Assembly (NCBI GenBank): GCA_965206145.1 | Contig: CBDBIK010000002.1 | Span: 62,001-126,000 of the forward strand | DNA: 64,000 nucleotides | Reading direction: 5' to 3' | Source: CBDBIK01 sp965206145 | Lineage (GTDB): Bacteria > Pseudomonadota > Alphaproteobacteria > TMED109 | Shown here: piece by piece, positions 1-8,588 of the stretch | How positions within the stretch are numbered: the first letter of the stretch is position 1 | Layout: each line of letters starts with the position of its first letter | Notes under the pieces: model-generated | Database searches by the model: none | What the model was told of the DNA's origin: nothing | What the model saw: only the letters and a program-made list of their open reading frames with translations | Made by a program: the position numbers and the translations under genes

Positions 1-945
1 TCCCGGTGCGCTCTCAAGTAGAAGCTCAAGCACGGTCATGCGAACCACTACGCCAAGCCCCACTTGCTCGAGGATGAGGGATCGGCTGATGTCATCGGCG
101 AGGCCGCTGTCGATTTCGACACCTCGGTTGATCGGGCCGGGGTGCATGACGAAGGCGTTCTCCTTGGCGAAGCCGAGTTTCTCGGCGTCGAGCCCGAAGA
201 AGCGGAAGTATTCACGCGTCGAGGGAATATGCAGTCCCTTCATTCGCTCGAACTGAAGGCGGAGCATGATCACAATGTCGGCATCACGCAGGCCCTCGAC
301 CATGCTCTCGTGAGGCTCGGCCCCGAGTTTCTCGATGTTCGGGGGGATCAACGTGCGCGGTGCAACCACGCGCACCTTCGATCCCATGGCGGTTAGCAGG
401 TGGATGTTCGAGCGGGCGACGCGGCTGTGGGCGATGTCGCCGCAGATTGCCACTGTGAGACCTTCCAGGGTGCCTTTCCTGCGCCGTATGGTGAGGGCAT
501 CGACCAGGCTCTGGGTCGGGTGCTCGTGGCTTCCATCTCCGGCGTTCACGACGGCGCAGTTCACCTTGTCGGCAAGGAGATGGGGGGCGCCGCTCATCTG
601 ATGGCGGACGACAAGCACGTCCGGCTTCATGGCGTTAAGTGTCATGGCCGTATCGATTAGCGTTTCGCCCTTGCGGACGGCACTTCTTTCGACGGGCATG
701 TTGATGACGTCGATGCCGAGGCGCCTTCCGGCGAGCTCGAAAGAGGTGCGTGTGCGAGTCGAATCCTCGAAGAAGAGATTGACCATCACCCGTCCGGAAA
801 GATTCTGGTGATGGGCCCTCCGGTCCTCGACGAGGTCGGAGATGGAATCGGCTCGGTCCAGGAAACGGGCGATTTCTTCACGCCCCATCCCTTCGATTCC
901 GAGGAGATGGCGAACAGTGCCGGTGTCGGCTACGCCCTCAGACAT
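1..945 (-). CDS. pyrB: Aspartate carbamoyltransferase catalytic subunit (3' end cut by window edge)
   Basis: Catalyses carbamoyl phosphate + L-aspartate to N-carbamoyl-aspartate, the committed step of pyrimidine synthesis, in the cytosol. The reverse frame is open from the ATG at 945 to the window edge (315 codons). It carries the carbamoyl-phosphate motif STRTRTSF near residues 62-69, HPTQ near residue 140, and PGPINRGVEID near residue 275. ATCases of this class run to about 310-325 residues, so only the extreme C-terminus should be missing. It lies 48 bp downstream of pgeF on the same strand. No strong Shine-Dalgarno precedes the ATG. No pyrC or regulatory subunit is visible in the window. 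Confidence 0.95.
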   Translation of the reverse strand, partial: MSEGVADTGTVRHLLGIEGMGREEIARFLDRADSISDLVEDRRAHHQNLSGRVMVNLFFEDSTRTRTSFELAGRRLGIDVINMPVERSAVRKGETLIDTAMTLNAMKPDVLVVRHQMSGAPHLLADKVNCAVVNAGDGSHEHPTQSLVDALTIRRRKGTLEGLTVAICGDIAHSRVARSNIHLLTAMGSKVRVVAPRTLIPPNIEKLGAEPHESMVEGLRDADIVIMLRLQFERMKGLHIPSTREYFRFFGLDAEKLGFAKENAFVMHPGPINRGVEIDSGLADDISRSLILEQVGLGVVVRMTVLELLLESAPG

Positions 946-993
946 GAATTCAGACAATAGAACCGTAGCTGCGTAGCGGCAACACGGCATCGG

Positions 994-1764
994 TCATGGT
1001 GAGGGAACCACGATCAGCGAGAGCATTCGTCCGTAGCGTTTCTCCCCCTCGGAGAAATTCCGGCGGTAACTGAAGAAGCGTTCCCGGTCGCTCACCGTGT
1101 CAAGATCCAGGTGCTCGATGCTTCCAATGTCTGCTGCCTCGAGTCGCTCACGTACGAAAGCAGGAAGATCGAAAAGCAGTTTTGCACCGGCAGGACGGAA
1201 CAATAGCTTCGTGGTGGGATGCTTTTTGATGAAGGGCTCGCAGAATGCCGGATCCACTTCGTAGTTCTTGCGCCCGATCGAAGGACCGATTGCGGTCGAA
1301 ATACGTTTGGGCTGCGCTCCCAGCTTGCACATCGCATCCACCGTCGCACCGATAATTCCCGCAAGTGCTCCCCGCCAGCCCGCGTGCGTAGCCCCTACGA
1401 CCTTCGCCTCGGGGTCGGCGAGCAGGATCGGTGCACAGTCAGCGGTCAGCACGCCCACGGCGACACCCGGACGCGCGGCAACGAGTGCGTCTGCTCTGGG
1501 TGAAAAACCACTCTTGCCGTTGGCCATCGCTGCGATGGGCCCGTGATGCTGGATCGGAGTCGCAAGCTGCGCGTTGTCTGCATCGATGGCGGCAAGAGCG
1601 ATGGAGCGATTTTCCTCGACCTTGTCGGGATCATCGCCGGATCGGGGGTCACAGTTGAGGGAGCACCAGGGGCCGTCCGAAACGCCGCCCTCACGGGTAA
1701 GAAACCCGTGAGAGAAGGGAATAAGTCCAGCATCGGACGCGTGAAGGACGGGCACCTTACTCAC
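994..1764 (-). CDS. pgeF: Peptidoglycan editing factor PgeF / YfiH multicopper-oxidase-like protein
   Basis: A 256-residue YfiH/DUF152 protein. Older annotation calls the family polyphenol oxidase or laccase; the E. coli member hydrolyses misincorporated L-Ser muropeptide precursors. Visible metal-site motifs are QHHG (72-75), TADC (107-110) and HAGWRG (127-132), with FSYRR near residue 233. The start is GTG at 1764 and overlaps the midA stop as GTGA, implying translational coupling in an lgt-midA-pgeF unit. Length and motifs are complete for the family. The exact substrate here is inferred from the family only. Confidence 0.9.
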   Translation of the reverse strand: MSKVPVLHASDAGLIPFSHGFLTREGGVSDGPWCSLNCDPRSGDDPDKVEENRSIALAAIDADNAQLATPIQHHGPIAAMANGKSGFSPRADALVAARPGVAVGVLTADCAPILLADPEAKVVGATHAGWRGALAGIIGATVDAMCKLGAQPKRISTAIGPSIGRKNYEVDPAFCEPFIKKHPTTKLLFRPAGAKLLFDLPAFVRERLEAADIGSIEHLDLDTVSDRERFFSYRRNFSEGEKRYGRMLSLIVVPSP

Positions 1765-2828
1765 GATCTGAATCCCTCCGGTTCGGGACCGTTCGGGTCG
1801 GCGATGCCGAGTGTGCGAAACCTTGATCCCATTTCGTCTGCATCTAGGAGGCGGGAGAGCGCCGCCTTGATCTCGCCCGCGTGATCCGGATGGATAGCGG
1901 CGAGTTGTTGGGCCCGGTCACGAATTCTAAGCCGTTCTAGAAAAATTCCTTGAGCAATTGGGCCCAGTGCCATCGCTCCCTCCGCAGTTACGGTTTCGGC
2001 GAGGGCCGCGAAGTCGACGCGGGTTGAAATGTCGGCCTCTCCGGGAGCGCGTAGGGGGTTGTCGCGTTCGTGGGCACAAACTGCCTGAAGGGTGCCGGCT
2101 GGCTCGCTTTTGTCGCGCCCATAGTCGAGAACAAGCGCCGCGCCTGAGAACGTCCGGATCCGGTCCGCAAGTCCAGCCGCTACCGCATGAGCGGCAGGAG
2201 AGAACTCGGCAACGCTTCCTTCGGATGCGTCAATCGCAAGGAGGTTTGCGAAAGGCGAGGGGCAGCCTGACAAGGTGAAGGCAAACTCACGGCGTTCTGG
2301 GTTCCATCCCACCAGCCGTTCCTCCCAGTGGCCGTTCCGTTTGGTGAACTGGCGCACCGGAAGCGCATCGAGGAACTCGTTGGCGAGTGCGATCGTGAAT
2401 CCCTCCGGAACATTACCAAGGTCATGAGCAAAATTTGCCTCGGGCAGCACGTGTTGCTGCTGCTCCCGGAAGACAGGAGAGGCCTCGACAAGCCATATGC
2501 GGGCGGCATTGACAAACTCTGGCGTGACGCTGCGGGCCGCATGGAGGATGTCTTGCATCAGGGTTCCGCGTCCGGGCCCGAGCTCGACGAGGTGATAAGG
2601 AGATGGAGCCCCGGCTCGGGTCCACAGATCGATGCACCAAGCAGCGAGGCTCTCTCCAAAAATCTGGTGCGTCTCCGGGGCAGTGATGAAATCTCCGCCG
2701 CTGCCGAGGGGATCGCTCCGCATGTAGTAGCCATATCGCGGATGGAGAAGCGCTGTCGCCATGAACTCAGCGACCGTTACGGGGCCGTCTCGAGCGATCC
2801 TGCGGGCAAGGGCCTCGGCCGCTGACAC
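1761..2828 (-). CDS. Class I SAM-dependent methyltransferase, MidA/NDUFAF7 family (DUF185)
   Basis: A 355-residue protein with the family N-terminus (FITAPE at about residues 48-53), the glycine-rich SAM-binding motif VELGPGRGTL (81-90), and a later NEFLDALPV segment. Mitochondrial homologues (NDUFAF7/MidA) dimethylate an arginine of a complex I subunit during assembly. Whether the bacterial enzyme does the same is an inference. The GTG start at 2828 lies 3 bp after the lgt stop, and the gene end overlaps pgeF by 4 bp, so the three genes form one operon. Confidence 0.88.
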   Translation of the reverse strand: MSAAEALARRIARDGPVTVAEFMATALLHPRYGYYMRSDPLGSGGDFITAPETHQIFGESLAAWCIDLWTRAGAPSPYHLVELGPGRGTLMQDILHAARSVTPEFVNAARIWLVEASPVFREQQQHVLPEANFAHDLGNVPEGFTIALANEFLDALPVRQFTKRNGHWEERLVGWNPERREFAFTLSGCPSPFANLLAIDASEGSVAEFSPAAHAVAAGLADRIRTFSGAALVLDYGRDKSEPAGTLQAVCAHERDNPLRAPGEADISTRVDFAALAETVTAEGAMALGPIAQGIFLERLRIRDRAQQLAAIHPDHAGEIKAALSRLLDADEMGSRFRTLGIADPNGPEPEGFRS

Positions 2829-2831
2829 CGC

Positions 2832-3614
2832 TCAGATGCTCCGTCTGGAGCGGGCGAGAAGGAAAATGCCAAGAAGCAGCATCGGGATCGAGAGCACCAT
2901 CCCCATGGTGAGCGATCCAGTCACAAACCCCAGGTGGCGGTCGGGTTCGCGCACTAATTCGACAAATGTTCGCGCAATTCCGTAACCGAGCAGGAATATT
3001 CCCGTCGTGGCCCCGGGTCGCTCGGCGATTCCTGTCCGGGTGATGAGGATGCGGAGTAGAACGAAGAGGACGATGCCTTCGAGGAATGCCTCGTAGAGCT
3101 GGCTTGGGTGGCGAGGGTCCACACCCGCTGCAGGGAAGATGATGCCCCAGGGGAGATCAGTTGGCCGTCCCCAAAGTTCGCCGTTTACGAAGTTGGCGAG
3201 CCTTCCGAGGAAGAGCCCAATGGGTGCAATGCAGGCAAGCGGATCCGTGAATTGGAGGAAGGGAATGCTACGCCGGACGCAGAACCCCCAGGCGGCGAGA
3301 GCAAGCCCGATGCAGCCTCCGTGGAACGACATGCCGCCCTGCCAGAGCGCGAAGGCGGAGAGAGGATTGGAGACAAGCGAGGCCGCGTCGTAGAAGAGCA
3401 CATAGCCCAGTCGTCCGCCCATGATGATCCCGGCAATTGCCCAGACGACGAAGTCACCTGCGTCTTCTGGTGTGGCGTTCACCGGGAAACGCAGCACGAG
3501 CGATCTGAGATGCAGCCACCCAAGTAGGATTCCCGTCACGTAAGCGAGGGCGTACCAGCGGATGTCGATGGGACCGAGCGAGAAGGCGACCGGATCGATG
3601 TCTAGGAAGGGCAC
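2832..3614 (-). CDS. lgt: Prolipoprotein diacylglyceryl transferase
   Basis: Inner-membrane enzyme that moves diacylglycerol from phosphatidylglycerol to the lipobox cysteine of prolipoproteins. The 260-residue protein has seven likely membrane segments. It shows the family signatures GGMSFHGG (93-100), GRLANFVNGELWGR (137-150) and HPSQLYE (169-175). First gene of the minus-strand unit lgt-midA-pgeF. The ATG at 3614 faces the divergent ubiK-like gene across about 107 bp. A likely client, the RlpA-like lipoprotein, is encoded at 47591. Confidence 0.96.
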   Translation of the reverse strand: MPFLDIDPVAFSLGPIDIRWYALAYVTGILLGWLHLRSLVLRFPVNATPEDAGDFVVWAIAGIIMGGRLGYVLFYDAASLVSNPLSAFALWQGGMSFHGGCIGLALAAWGFCVRRSIPFLQFTDPLACIAPIGLFLGRLANFVNGELWGRPTDLPWGIIFPAAGVDPRHPSQLYEAFLEGIVLFVLLRILITRTGIAERPGATTGIFLLGYGIARTFVELVREPDRHLGFVTGSLTMGMVLSIPMLLLGIFLLARSRRSI

Positions 3615-3682
3615 GGGGTTACCTTTCGGGGGCGCAAGCAGAGTTTAGTGCCTCAAGTCCGTTAGGGCGGGAGGCTGTGCCC

Positions 3683-3688
3683 TATAAT
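3683..3688 (+). promoter_or_regulatory. Perfect -10 hexamer TATAAT upstream of the ubiK-like gene
   Basis: TATAAT lies 33 bp before the TTG start at 3722 in the lgt/ubiK divergent gap. No good -35 is present. The nearest candidate, TTAGGG at 3662-3667, has a short 15-bp spacer. It is a plausible sigma-70-type promoter for ubiK-proC, judged by eye only. Confidence 0.4.
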
Positions 3689-3721
3689 CGGGGCCACGAA
3701 ATCTAATCTTGGAGACCAGTC

Positions 3722-4105
3722 TTGACGAAACGGCACAATATACTTGAGGACTTTGTCGATCTCTCCAAAGACGTTGCGGGCTCGTTCCGCGATGTGGTGG
3801 GCGACCTGGCGAAACGTGGGTTCCCGGAACGGGAGCGATTTCTTGAGCGCATTGGGGCCGTCGATCGGGAAGAGTTCGATGCTGTGCGTGAGATGGTGGA
3901 GAACGCTCGCTCGGAGAACGATCTGCTTGCCGGGCGGATTGAGAAACTCAAATCGCGCCTTGCGAAGCTCGAATCGAAGCCGGCCAATGCTGCGAAGCGG
4001 GCGTCGGCCAAGACCGTGAAGCCTCGAACGGCAAAGACTGTGAAGCCTCGAACGGCAAAGAACGGCTCGTCGCGAGCGGCAAAGCGTCCGGCGGCGAAGG
4101 CTTAA
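3722..4105 (+). CDS. ubiK: UbiK-type accessory factor (BMFP domain) with Lys/Ala-rich tail
   Basis: A 127-residue protein. Residues about 45-85 (from VDREEFDAVREMV, through heptad-like ENDLLAGRIEKLKSRLAKLES) match the BMFP/YqiC family, whose E. coli member UbiK assists ubiquinone biosynthesis and binds lipids. The N-terminal half is amphipathic helix. The C-terminus is a basic Lys/Ala/Thr/Arg tail containing two copies of an 8-residue repeat (TVKPRTAK). The start is TTG at 3722, preceded by GGAG at a sensible distance, with no better in-frame start. It leads into proC. The family assignment is good; the ubiquinone role is inferred. Confidence 0.75.
   Translation: MTKRHNILEDFVDLSKDVAGSFRDVVGDLAKRGFPERERFLERIGAVDREEFDAVREMVENARSENDLLAGRIEKLKSRLAKLESKPANAAKRASAKTVKPRTAKTVKPRTAKNGSSRAAKRPAAKA
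4010..4057 (+). repeat. Tandem 24-bp duplication inside the ubiK-like tail
   Basis: Two adjacent 24-bp units (4010-4033 and 4034-4057) differ at one base and encode two copies of an 8-residue basic motif. The unit is in frame, so the repeat only changes tail length. It looks like replication slippage in a low-complexity coding region. Confidence 0.85.
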
Positions 4106-4148
4106 CAGCAGGCCTATCCAGGCTTCGCGAAGACCTCAACCTTCTGCC

Positions 4149-4961
4149 ATGACTGCTTCTGTGCTTTTGGTCGGTGGCGGGCGCATGGGTTCCGCGATGC
4201 TTGCTGGCTGGCGGGAGACGGGCACCGAAAAACCAGAAACGGTGACAGTGGTCGAGCCAGATTCGGCTTGCAGGGGATCACTTCGAAGCCGGCACGGGAT
4301 CGAAGTGCTGGAAGATGCACCCGCATCCTGGAGTGGCGATGCAATTGTGCTGGCGGTCAAGCCCCAGGTTCTGGATTCACTTCTGCCGACCTACGCAAGG
4401 TTTGCCGCAAATACGCTCGTTCTCTCCATCGCGGCGGGCAAGGATCTCCCGACGCTCTCAAAAGGGCTTGGGGAAACGGCTGCCGTGGTCCGGGCCATGC
4501 CGAACACGCCGGCTGCGATTGGTAGGGGGGCGAGTGTTGCAGTTGCGGGTGCCGGCGTGGATGAGACGCACAGGCAGATGGCCGAACGTCTCCTTTCCGC
4601 AGTGGGCTCGGTGCGTTGGGTTGAGGATGAGAGACTGCTCGACGCAGTGACCGCACTGTCGGGCAGTGGTCCGGCTTACGTGTTCCTTCTTGTCGAGGCA
4701 ATGGCGGCGGCGGGCGAGCGACAAGGACTCGACGGTGAACTCGCTATCGCACTCGCCAAGGAAACCGTGGCAGGGGCGGCAGCTCTCATGGAGAGCGGAA
4801 GCGAGGGTCCTGCAGCGTTGCGAAAAGGCGTGACCAGTTCCGGCGGAACCACGGAGGCGGCACTGGAGGTGCTTGATGGTCCGGAGGGACTTCACGGCCT
4901 GATGGCGCGCGCCATCACGGCAGCGACCGAGCGGTCCCGCCAGTTGAGAAAACCGGGTTGA
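4149..4961 (+). CDS. proC: Pyrroline-5-carboxylate reductase
   Basis: Last step of proline synthesis: NAD(P)H reduction of 1-pyrroline-5-carboxylate. The 270-residue protein has the Rossmann motif VGGGRMGSAML (about 7-17), the MPNTPAAIG segment, and the C-terminal dimer domain with SGSGPAY and TSSGGTTEAAL. The length is standard. It follows the ubiK-like gene by 43 bp on the same strand and converges on tRNA-Glu. Confidence 0.96.
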   Translation: MTASVLLVGGGRMGSAMLAGWRETGTEKPETVTVVEPDSACRGSLRSRHGIEVLEDAPASWSGDAIVLAVKPQVLDSLLPTYARFAANTLVLSIAAGKDLPTLSKGLGETAAVVRAMPNTPAAIGRGASVAVAGAGVDETHRQMAERLLSAVGSVRWVEDERLLDAVTALSGSGPAYVFLLVEAMAAAGERQGLDGELAIALAKETVAGAAALMESGSEGPAALRKGVTSSGGTTEAALEVLDGPEGLHGLMARAITAATERSRQLRKPG

Positions 4962-5000
4962 GCCTTGGCGAGATCCCGGTGCCGTGTCCAGGATCCGCGC

Positions 5001-5076
5001 TGGTGCCCCCTACGGGACTCGAACCCGTGTTTCCGCCGTGAAAGGGCGGCGTCCTAGACCGCTAGACGAAGGGGAC
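5001..5076 (-). tRNA. tRNA-Glu(TTC)
   Basis: Reading the minus strand from 5076, the sequence folds as a cloverleaf. The acceptor GTCCCCT pairs with AGGGGGC, the anticodon stem CCGCC/GGCGG encloses the loop CTTTCAC (anticodon TTC), the T-arm carries GGTTCGAGTCC, and the CCA end is encoded. The total is 76 nt. It is the last element of the minus-strand run that begins with gatC. Confidence 0.97.
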
Positions 5077-5092
5077 CACGCACCGCCTGCAT

Positions 5093-5121
5093 TCTCTACC
5101 TTTTATTGGCCGAGGCGGCAA
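5093..5121 (-). promoter_or_regulatory. Candidate promoter of tRNA-Glu
   Basis: On the minus strand, TTGCCG (5116-5121) and TAGAGA (5093-5098) are separated by 17 bp. The latter ends 16 bp before the mature tRNA 5' end. The -35 matches consensus moderately and the -10 only weakly. Placement is right for a stable-RNA promoter, but this is a by-eye match. Confidence 0.3.
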
Positions 5122-5210
5122 CATTGGGCAGCCTGCACGGCAAGTTGCCGATGCCATGGATGGCGCGCGTTGAGCCCCTCCATTTGTGCACTTGTCTCGT
5201 TGGCACGGGA

Positions 5211-5804
5211 CTATTTCTGGAAGGATGCCTGCCCATCATCGCTCCCGGCACCTTCGGGCATTCCCTCGACGAGGAAGTGAGTCTCCTCGATGAAGTAGGT
5301 TGCTCCCCCGCGGTTGAGGCAGGAGGAGTAGAGGGCGAATGCCTCTGCGATCCAGGACGGTTTTTCGATTCTGTCGACGGATTCGAGGTGTTCGGCGATC
5401 TGCCAGTGTTTTGCATCACGGTTGAGCCGTGCCAGCGTCACGTGCGGAGCGAAGCGTCGCCTGCGTGTTTCCGGCACGAGCCCGTCCAGTGCGTGGTCTA
5501 TTTGCTGCTTGAGGGCTTTCAGGGGAGGCGAGATTTCAATGCGGGCAACGATTGACCGGAGACGGGATCCGGTCTGGAAGACATCATGCCCCTGCATCTT
5601 GACCGTGAAATCCCCGCCCCGCACTCGCGAAAGCTCCTCGGCGGCATCGGCGCCTACGTCTTCAGAGACGTCGCCGACAAAGCGCAGAGTCACGTGGAGA
5701 TTCTCAGGCGGCAACCATCTCACGCCGGGTAGACCGGTTCGAATGGCGAGCAGGTGCTCAGCGATGTCCGGGAGGACTGGCAGTGCTATGAAAAGCCGGA
5801 TCAC
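5211..5804 (-). CDS. thpR: RNA 2',3'-cyclic phosphodiesterase (2H family)
   Basis: A 197-residue 2H phosphoesterase. Both catalytic tetrads are present: HVTL at 37-40 and HVTL at 121-124. Family enzymes open 2',3'-cyclic phosphates, and were first named for a reversible 2'-5' RNA ligase activity. The gene lies between the GST gene and tRNA-Glu on the same strand. The C-terminus (DDGQASFQK) is short and polar. The physiological RNA substrate is unknown. Confidence 0.9.
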   Translation of the reverse strand: MIRLFIALPVLPDIAEHLLAIRTGLPGVRWLPPENLHVTLRFVGDVSEDVGADAAEELSRVRGGDFTVKMQGHDVFQTGSRLRSIVARIEISPPLKALKQQIDHALDGLVPETRRRRFAPHVTLARLNRDAKHWQIAEHLESVDRIEKPSWIAEAFALYSSCLNRGGATYFIEETHFLVEGMPEGAGSDDGQASFQK

Positions 5805-5825
5805 GGCGAGCCGGGAGTGCTTCGG

Positions 5826-6458
5826 TCAGGGGATAGGAATCTGGGCCCCGGTCGTGGGTACGTCATAACCCCGTTGCACGGCCTCACGGCCCGCGATCTT
5901 CGTGTACCAGCGACGAAGGTTGGGGAATTGTCCGAAATTGACTCCCTGCCATTCGTAGCGGGAGATCCAGGGCCAGGTCGCGACATCTGCGATCCCATAG
6001 TCCTTGCCGGCGAGATAGGCACTCTTGCCAAGTCGCCGGTCGAGAACGCCGTAAAGACGCGCCGCTTCCGCGCTGTAGCGTTTTTCCGCGTACTCGGAGA
6101 CTCCTGTGTTGAATTTCAGGAAGTGGTGTGCCTGGCCAAGCATCGGCCCCACGGAGCCCATCTGCATCATGAGCCACTCGGTCGTGGCCCAGCGCTCCTT
6201 CTCGTCTTTCGGCTTCAGAATCCCCGTCTTGTCAGCGAGGTAAAGGAGGATTGCCCCCGATTCCATCATCGAGATGCCTGTCTCACGGTCGGTGATAGCT
6301 GGAATTTTATTGTTGGGACTGATGGCGAGAAAATCTTTGGATAATTGTTCGTTTTTTGTGATGTTTATAGGGTGAACTTCATACGGAATATCAATTTCCT
6401 CAAGCATGATTGAGACCTTGCGTCCGTTGGGTGTGCTCCAGGTATAGAGGTCGATCAT
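5826..6458 (-). CDS. Glutathione S-transferase family protein, YfcG-like
   Basis: A 210-residue soluble GST with an N-terminal thioredoxin-fold domain (about 1-80) and a helical C-terminal domain. The start IDLYTWSTPNGRKV closely follows the E. coli YfcG/Nu-class pattern (TPNG). That class has GSH-dependent disulfide-bond reductase activity rather than classical conjugation. NKIPAI and MESGAILLYLA are the cis-Pro and GSH-binding regions. The ATG at 6458 overlaps the stop of the upstream flavin reductase, so the two are probably co-translated. Confidence 0.88.
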   Translation of the reverse strand: MIDLYTWSTPNGRKVSIMLEEIDIPYEVHPINITKNEQLSKDFLAISPNNKIPAITDRETGISMMESGAILLYLADKTGILKPKDEKERWATTEWLMMQMGSVGPMLGQAHHFLKFNTGVSEYAEKRYSAEAARLYGVLDRRLGKSAYLAGKDYGIADVATWPWISRYEWQGVNFGQFPNLRRWYTKIAGREAVQRGYDVPTTGAQIPIP

Positions 6459-7111
6459 GACGTCTTCTCCGACGATGAGGGTGCCGCGGGCGGCGGCGAA
6501 CCGGCCGGGCGAGGCATGGCGAAAATCTCGTCCACTACGCAGTAATCGAGGTAGCCGAGGCGGGCGAGGGGACGGGCGGCGGCGATGTCGAGGATGCCGT
6601 CACGGAGTAGGTTTTCGTCGATGTGGATTCCCACCACGTGGCCGATGACGACCGCGTTGCGGGCATCAGGTGTGTCGGAGGGTAGGTTCACGGTCTGGTG
6701 GTAGAGGCACTCGAGGTGGATCGGGGCCCCTTTGACACGCTCGGGCTTCACCAATTTCGAGGGAAGCGCTTCTATCCCGGCAAAGTTGAATTCGTCCACT
6801 TCAGGATCCAGCGGGGTACAGCTCAGGTTCATTTCGTTGCGGAGATCCCAGGTGACGAGATTGGCGACGAACTCACCGGTTTCCTCGGCGTTGGCAAGGG
6901 AGTCCTTGGCACCGTGCGGCTGACTTCCGTTGGAGGCAAACATCACCATTGGCGGTGCGCTCGCCACCCCGTTGAAGAAACTGTAGGGAGCGATGTTGCG
7001 GATTCCGTCAGCGGAGACCGTGCTGATCCAGCCGATGGGACGGGGGATGATGCACGCTTTGAAAGGATCATGTGGAAGCCCGTGGTCGTTGGTGTCGGTG
7101 CGATAGAACAT
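6455..7111 (-). CDS. Flavin reductase family protein (FMN-binding split barrel)
   Basis: A 218-residue protein. The N-terminal PRPIGWISTVSADGIRNIAPYSFFN segment, split here by sense only, is the hallmark of the flavin-reductase-like split barrel that binds FMN. The chosen start is ATG at 7111, which matches typical family N-termini; a GTG at 7120, one base after the gatB stop, would add three residues. The C-terminal tail is Pro/Ser rich. It overlaps the downstream GST start by 4 bp. The reaction partner is unknown; pairing with a GST suggests xenobiotic or redox metabolism (inference). Confidence 0.85.
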   Translation of the reverse strand: MFYRTDTNDHGLPHDPFKACIIPRPIGWISTVSADGIRNIAPYSFFNGVASAPPMVMFASNGSQPHGAKDSLANAEETGEFVANLVTWDLRNEMNLSCTPLDPEVDEFNFAGIEALPSKLVKPERVKGAPIHLECLYHQTVNLPSDTPDARNAVVIGHVVGIHIDENLLRDGILDIAAARPLARLGYLDYCVVDEIFAMPRPAGSPPPAAPSSSEKTS

Positions 7112-7121
7112 CCCCGCCACT

Positions 7122-8588
7122 CTACCCGCCTGAGTCTAGCTTCGCTTTGAGGCGTTCGTTCACAAGAGCGGGATTCGCCTGTCCGCCGGTTGCCTTCATC
7201 ACCTGTCCCACGAACCAGCCGATCACGCCGTGCTTACCCGAGCGGTACTGCTCGAATTGCTTCGGGTTGGCGGCAATCACCTGGCCGATCGCACTGTCAA
7301 TGGCTCCGGTGTCATTGATCTGGCGGAGATCCTTTTTCTCGACGATGACGCTGGGTGCGTCACCGGTTGTGAACATCTCCTCGAACACTTCCTTGGCAGT
7401 TCGATTCGAGATCGTCCCGTTGGCGACGAGGTCGATGAGCTCGCCCAGACATGCTGGAGACACCGGCGATTTCTCAATGCCGGTTCCAGATTCTCGCAGT
7501 GCACCGAAGAGTGTGCTGATGATCCAGTTCGCGACCACCTTGGCCTCACGCCCCTTGGCGGCTTCCTCGAAGTAGGTGACGGCACCGTCCTCGGCCACCA
7601 GCACGGCGGCGTTGTACGGGGTGAGGTCGTGCTCGTTGGCAATTCGCTCTCGGGTTTCGTCGGGAAGTTCGGGGAGCGATTCCTTCAATCTTTTCACGCG
7701 CTCCGTATCGAGGCGCAAGGGCACTAGGTCGGGGTCTGGGAAGTAGCGGTAGTCCTGTGCATCTTCCTTGCTCCTCATTGCCCGTGTTTCGTTGCGGACG
7801 GTGTCGTAGAGCCGGGTCTCCTGGCGCACCTCGCCGCCTCCCTCGATCAGGGCCACCTGGCGGTGTGCTTCGGTTTCGATCGCGCGCATCAGGAACCGGA
7901 TCGAGTTGAGGTTTTTCACCTCGCAACGCGTGCCAAGTTCCTCGTCGGGCTTGCGTACGGAGACGTTCGCGTCCGCGCGAAGTGATCCTTCCTCCATGTT
8001 GCCGTCGCACGCACCGATGGCACGGAGCAGGGCCCGGAGCTTGCGCAAGTACGCCCCCGCTTCCTCCCAGTCCCGTAGATCCGGCTTCGAGACGATCTCC
8101 ATTAACGGCACGCCTGCACGGTTGAGGTCAACCAGGCTTACTCCCTCGCGTCGGTCGTGCACCGACTTTCCGGCGTCCTGCTCAAGATGGAGACGCTCGA
8201 TACCGACGGTGCGCTCGCGCCCGTCTGCAAGTTCGATTACGAACTCGCCTTCGCCGACGATGGGATGGCGGTACTGCGAAATCTGATACCCCTGTGGGAG
8301 GTCGGGATAGAAGTAGTTCTTTCGGTCAAAAACGGAAAAGGTGTTTACCCGTGCATGCAAGGCATGGCCGGTCCGTACGGCCTGGTCCACGGCTTTTTGG
8401 TTGATTACCGGGAGCATTCCCGGCATCGCTGCATCGATGAAGCCCACCTGTTCGTTGGGGCCCGCTCCGAACTCAGTTGACGCGGCCGAAAAAAGCTTCG
8501 AGCGAGAGGTGATCTGGGCGTGGACCTCCAGGCCGATCACAATCTCCCATTCGCCGGTTTCGCCCTTGATGTGGGCAGGGCCGCTCAC
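7122..8588 (-). CDS. gatB: Asp-tRNA(Asn)/Glu-tRNA(Gln) amidotransferase subunit B
   Basis: A 488-residue GatB. It activates the tRNA-bound Asp/Glu carboxylate with ATP for transamidation. Recognisable parts are WEIVIGLEVHAQ near the N-terminus, the YFYPDLPQGYQISQY segment, LHLEQDAGKS, and the C-terminal helical plus YqeY-like tail (residues about 335-485). The GTG start at 8588 overlaps the gatA stop as GTGA. It works in a complex with GatC and GatA encoded just upstream. Confidence 0.97.
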   Translation of the reverse strand: MSGPAHIKGETGEWEIVIGLEVHAQITSRSKLFSAASTEFGAGPNEQVGFIDAAMPGMLPVINQKAVDQAVRTGHALHARVNTFSVFDRKNYFYPDLPQGYQISQYRHPIVGEGEFVIELADGRERTVGIERLHLEQDAGKSVHDRREGVSLVDLNRAGVPLMEIVSKPDLRDWEEAGAYLRKLRALLRAIGACDGNMEEGSLRADANVSVRKPDEELGTRCEVKNLNSIRFLMRAIETEAHRQVALIEGGGEVRQETRLYDTVRNETRAMRSKEDAQDYRYFPDPDLVPLRLDTERVKRLKESLPELPDETRERIANEHDLTPYNAAVLVAEDGAVTYFEEAAKGREAKVVANWIISTLFGALRESGTGIEKSPVSPACLGELIDLVANGTISNRTAKEVFEEMFTTGDAPSVIVEKKDLRQINDTGAIDSAIGQVIAANPKQFEQYRSGKHGVIGWFVGQVMKATGGQANPALVNERLKAKLDSGG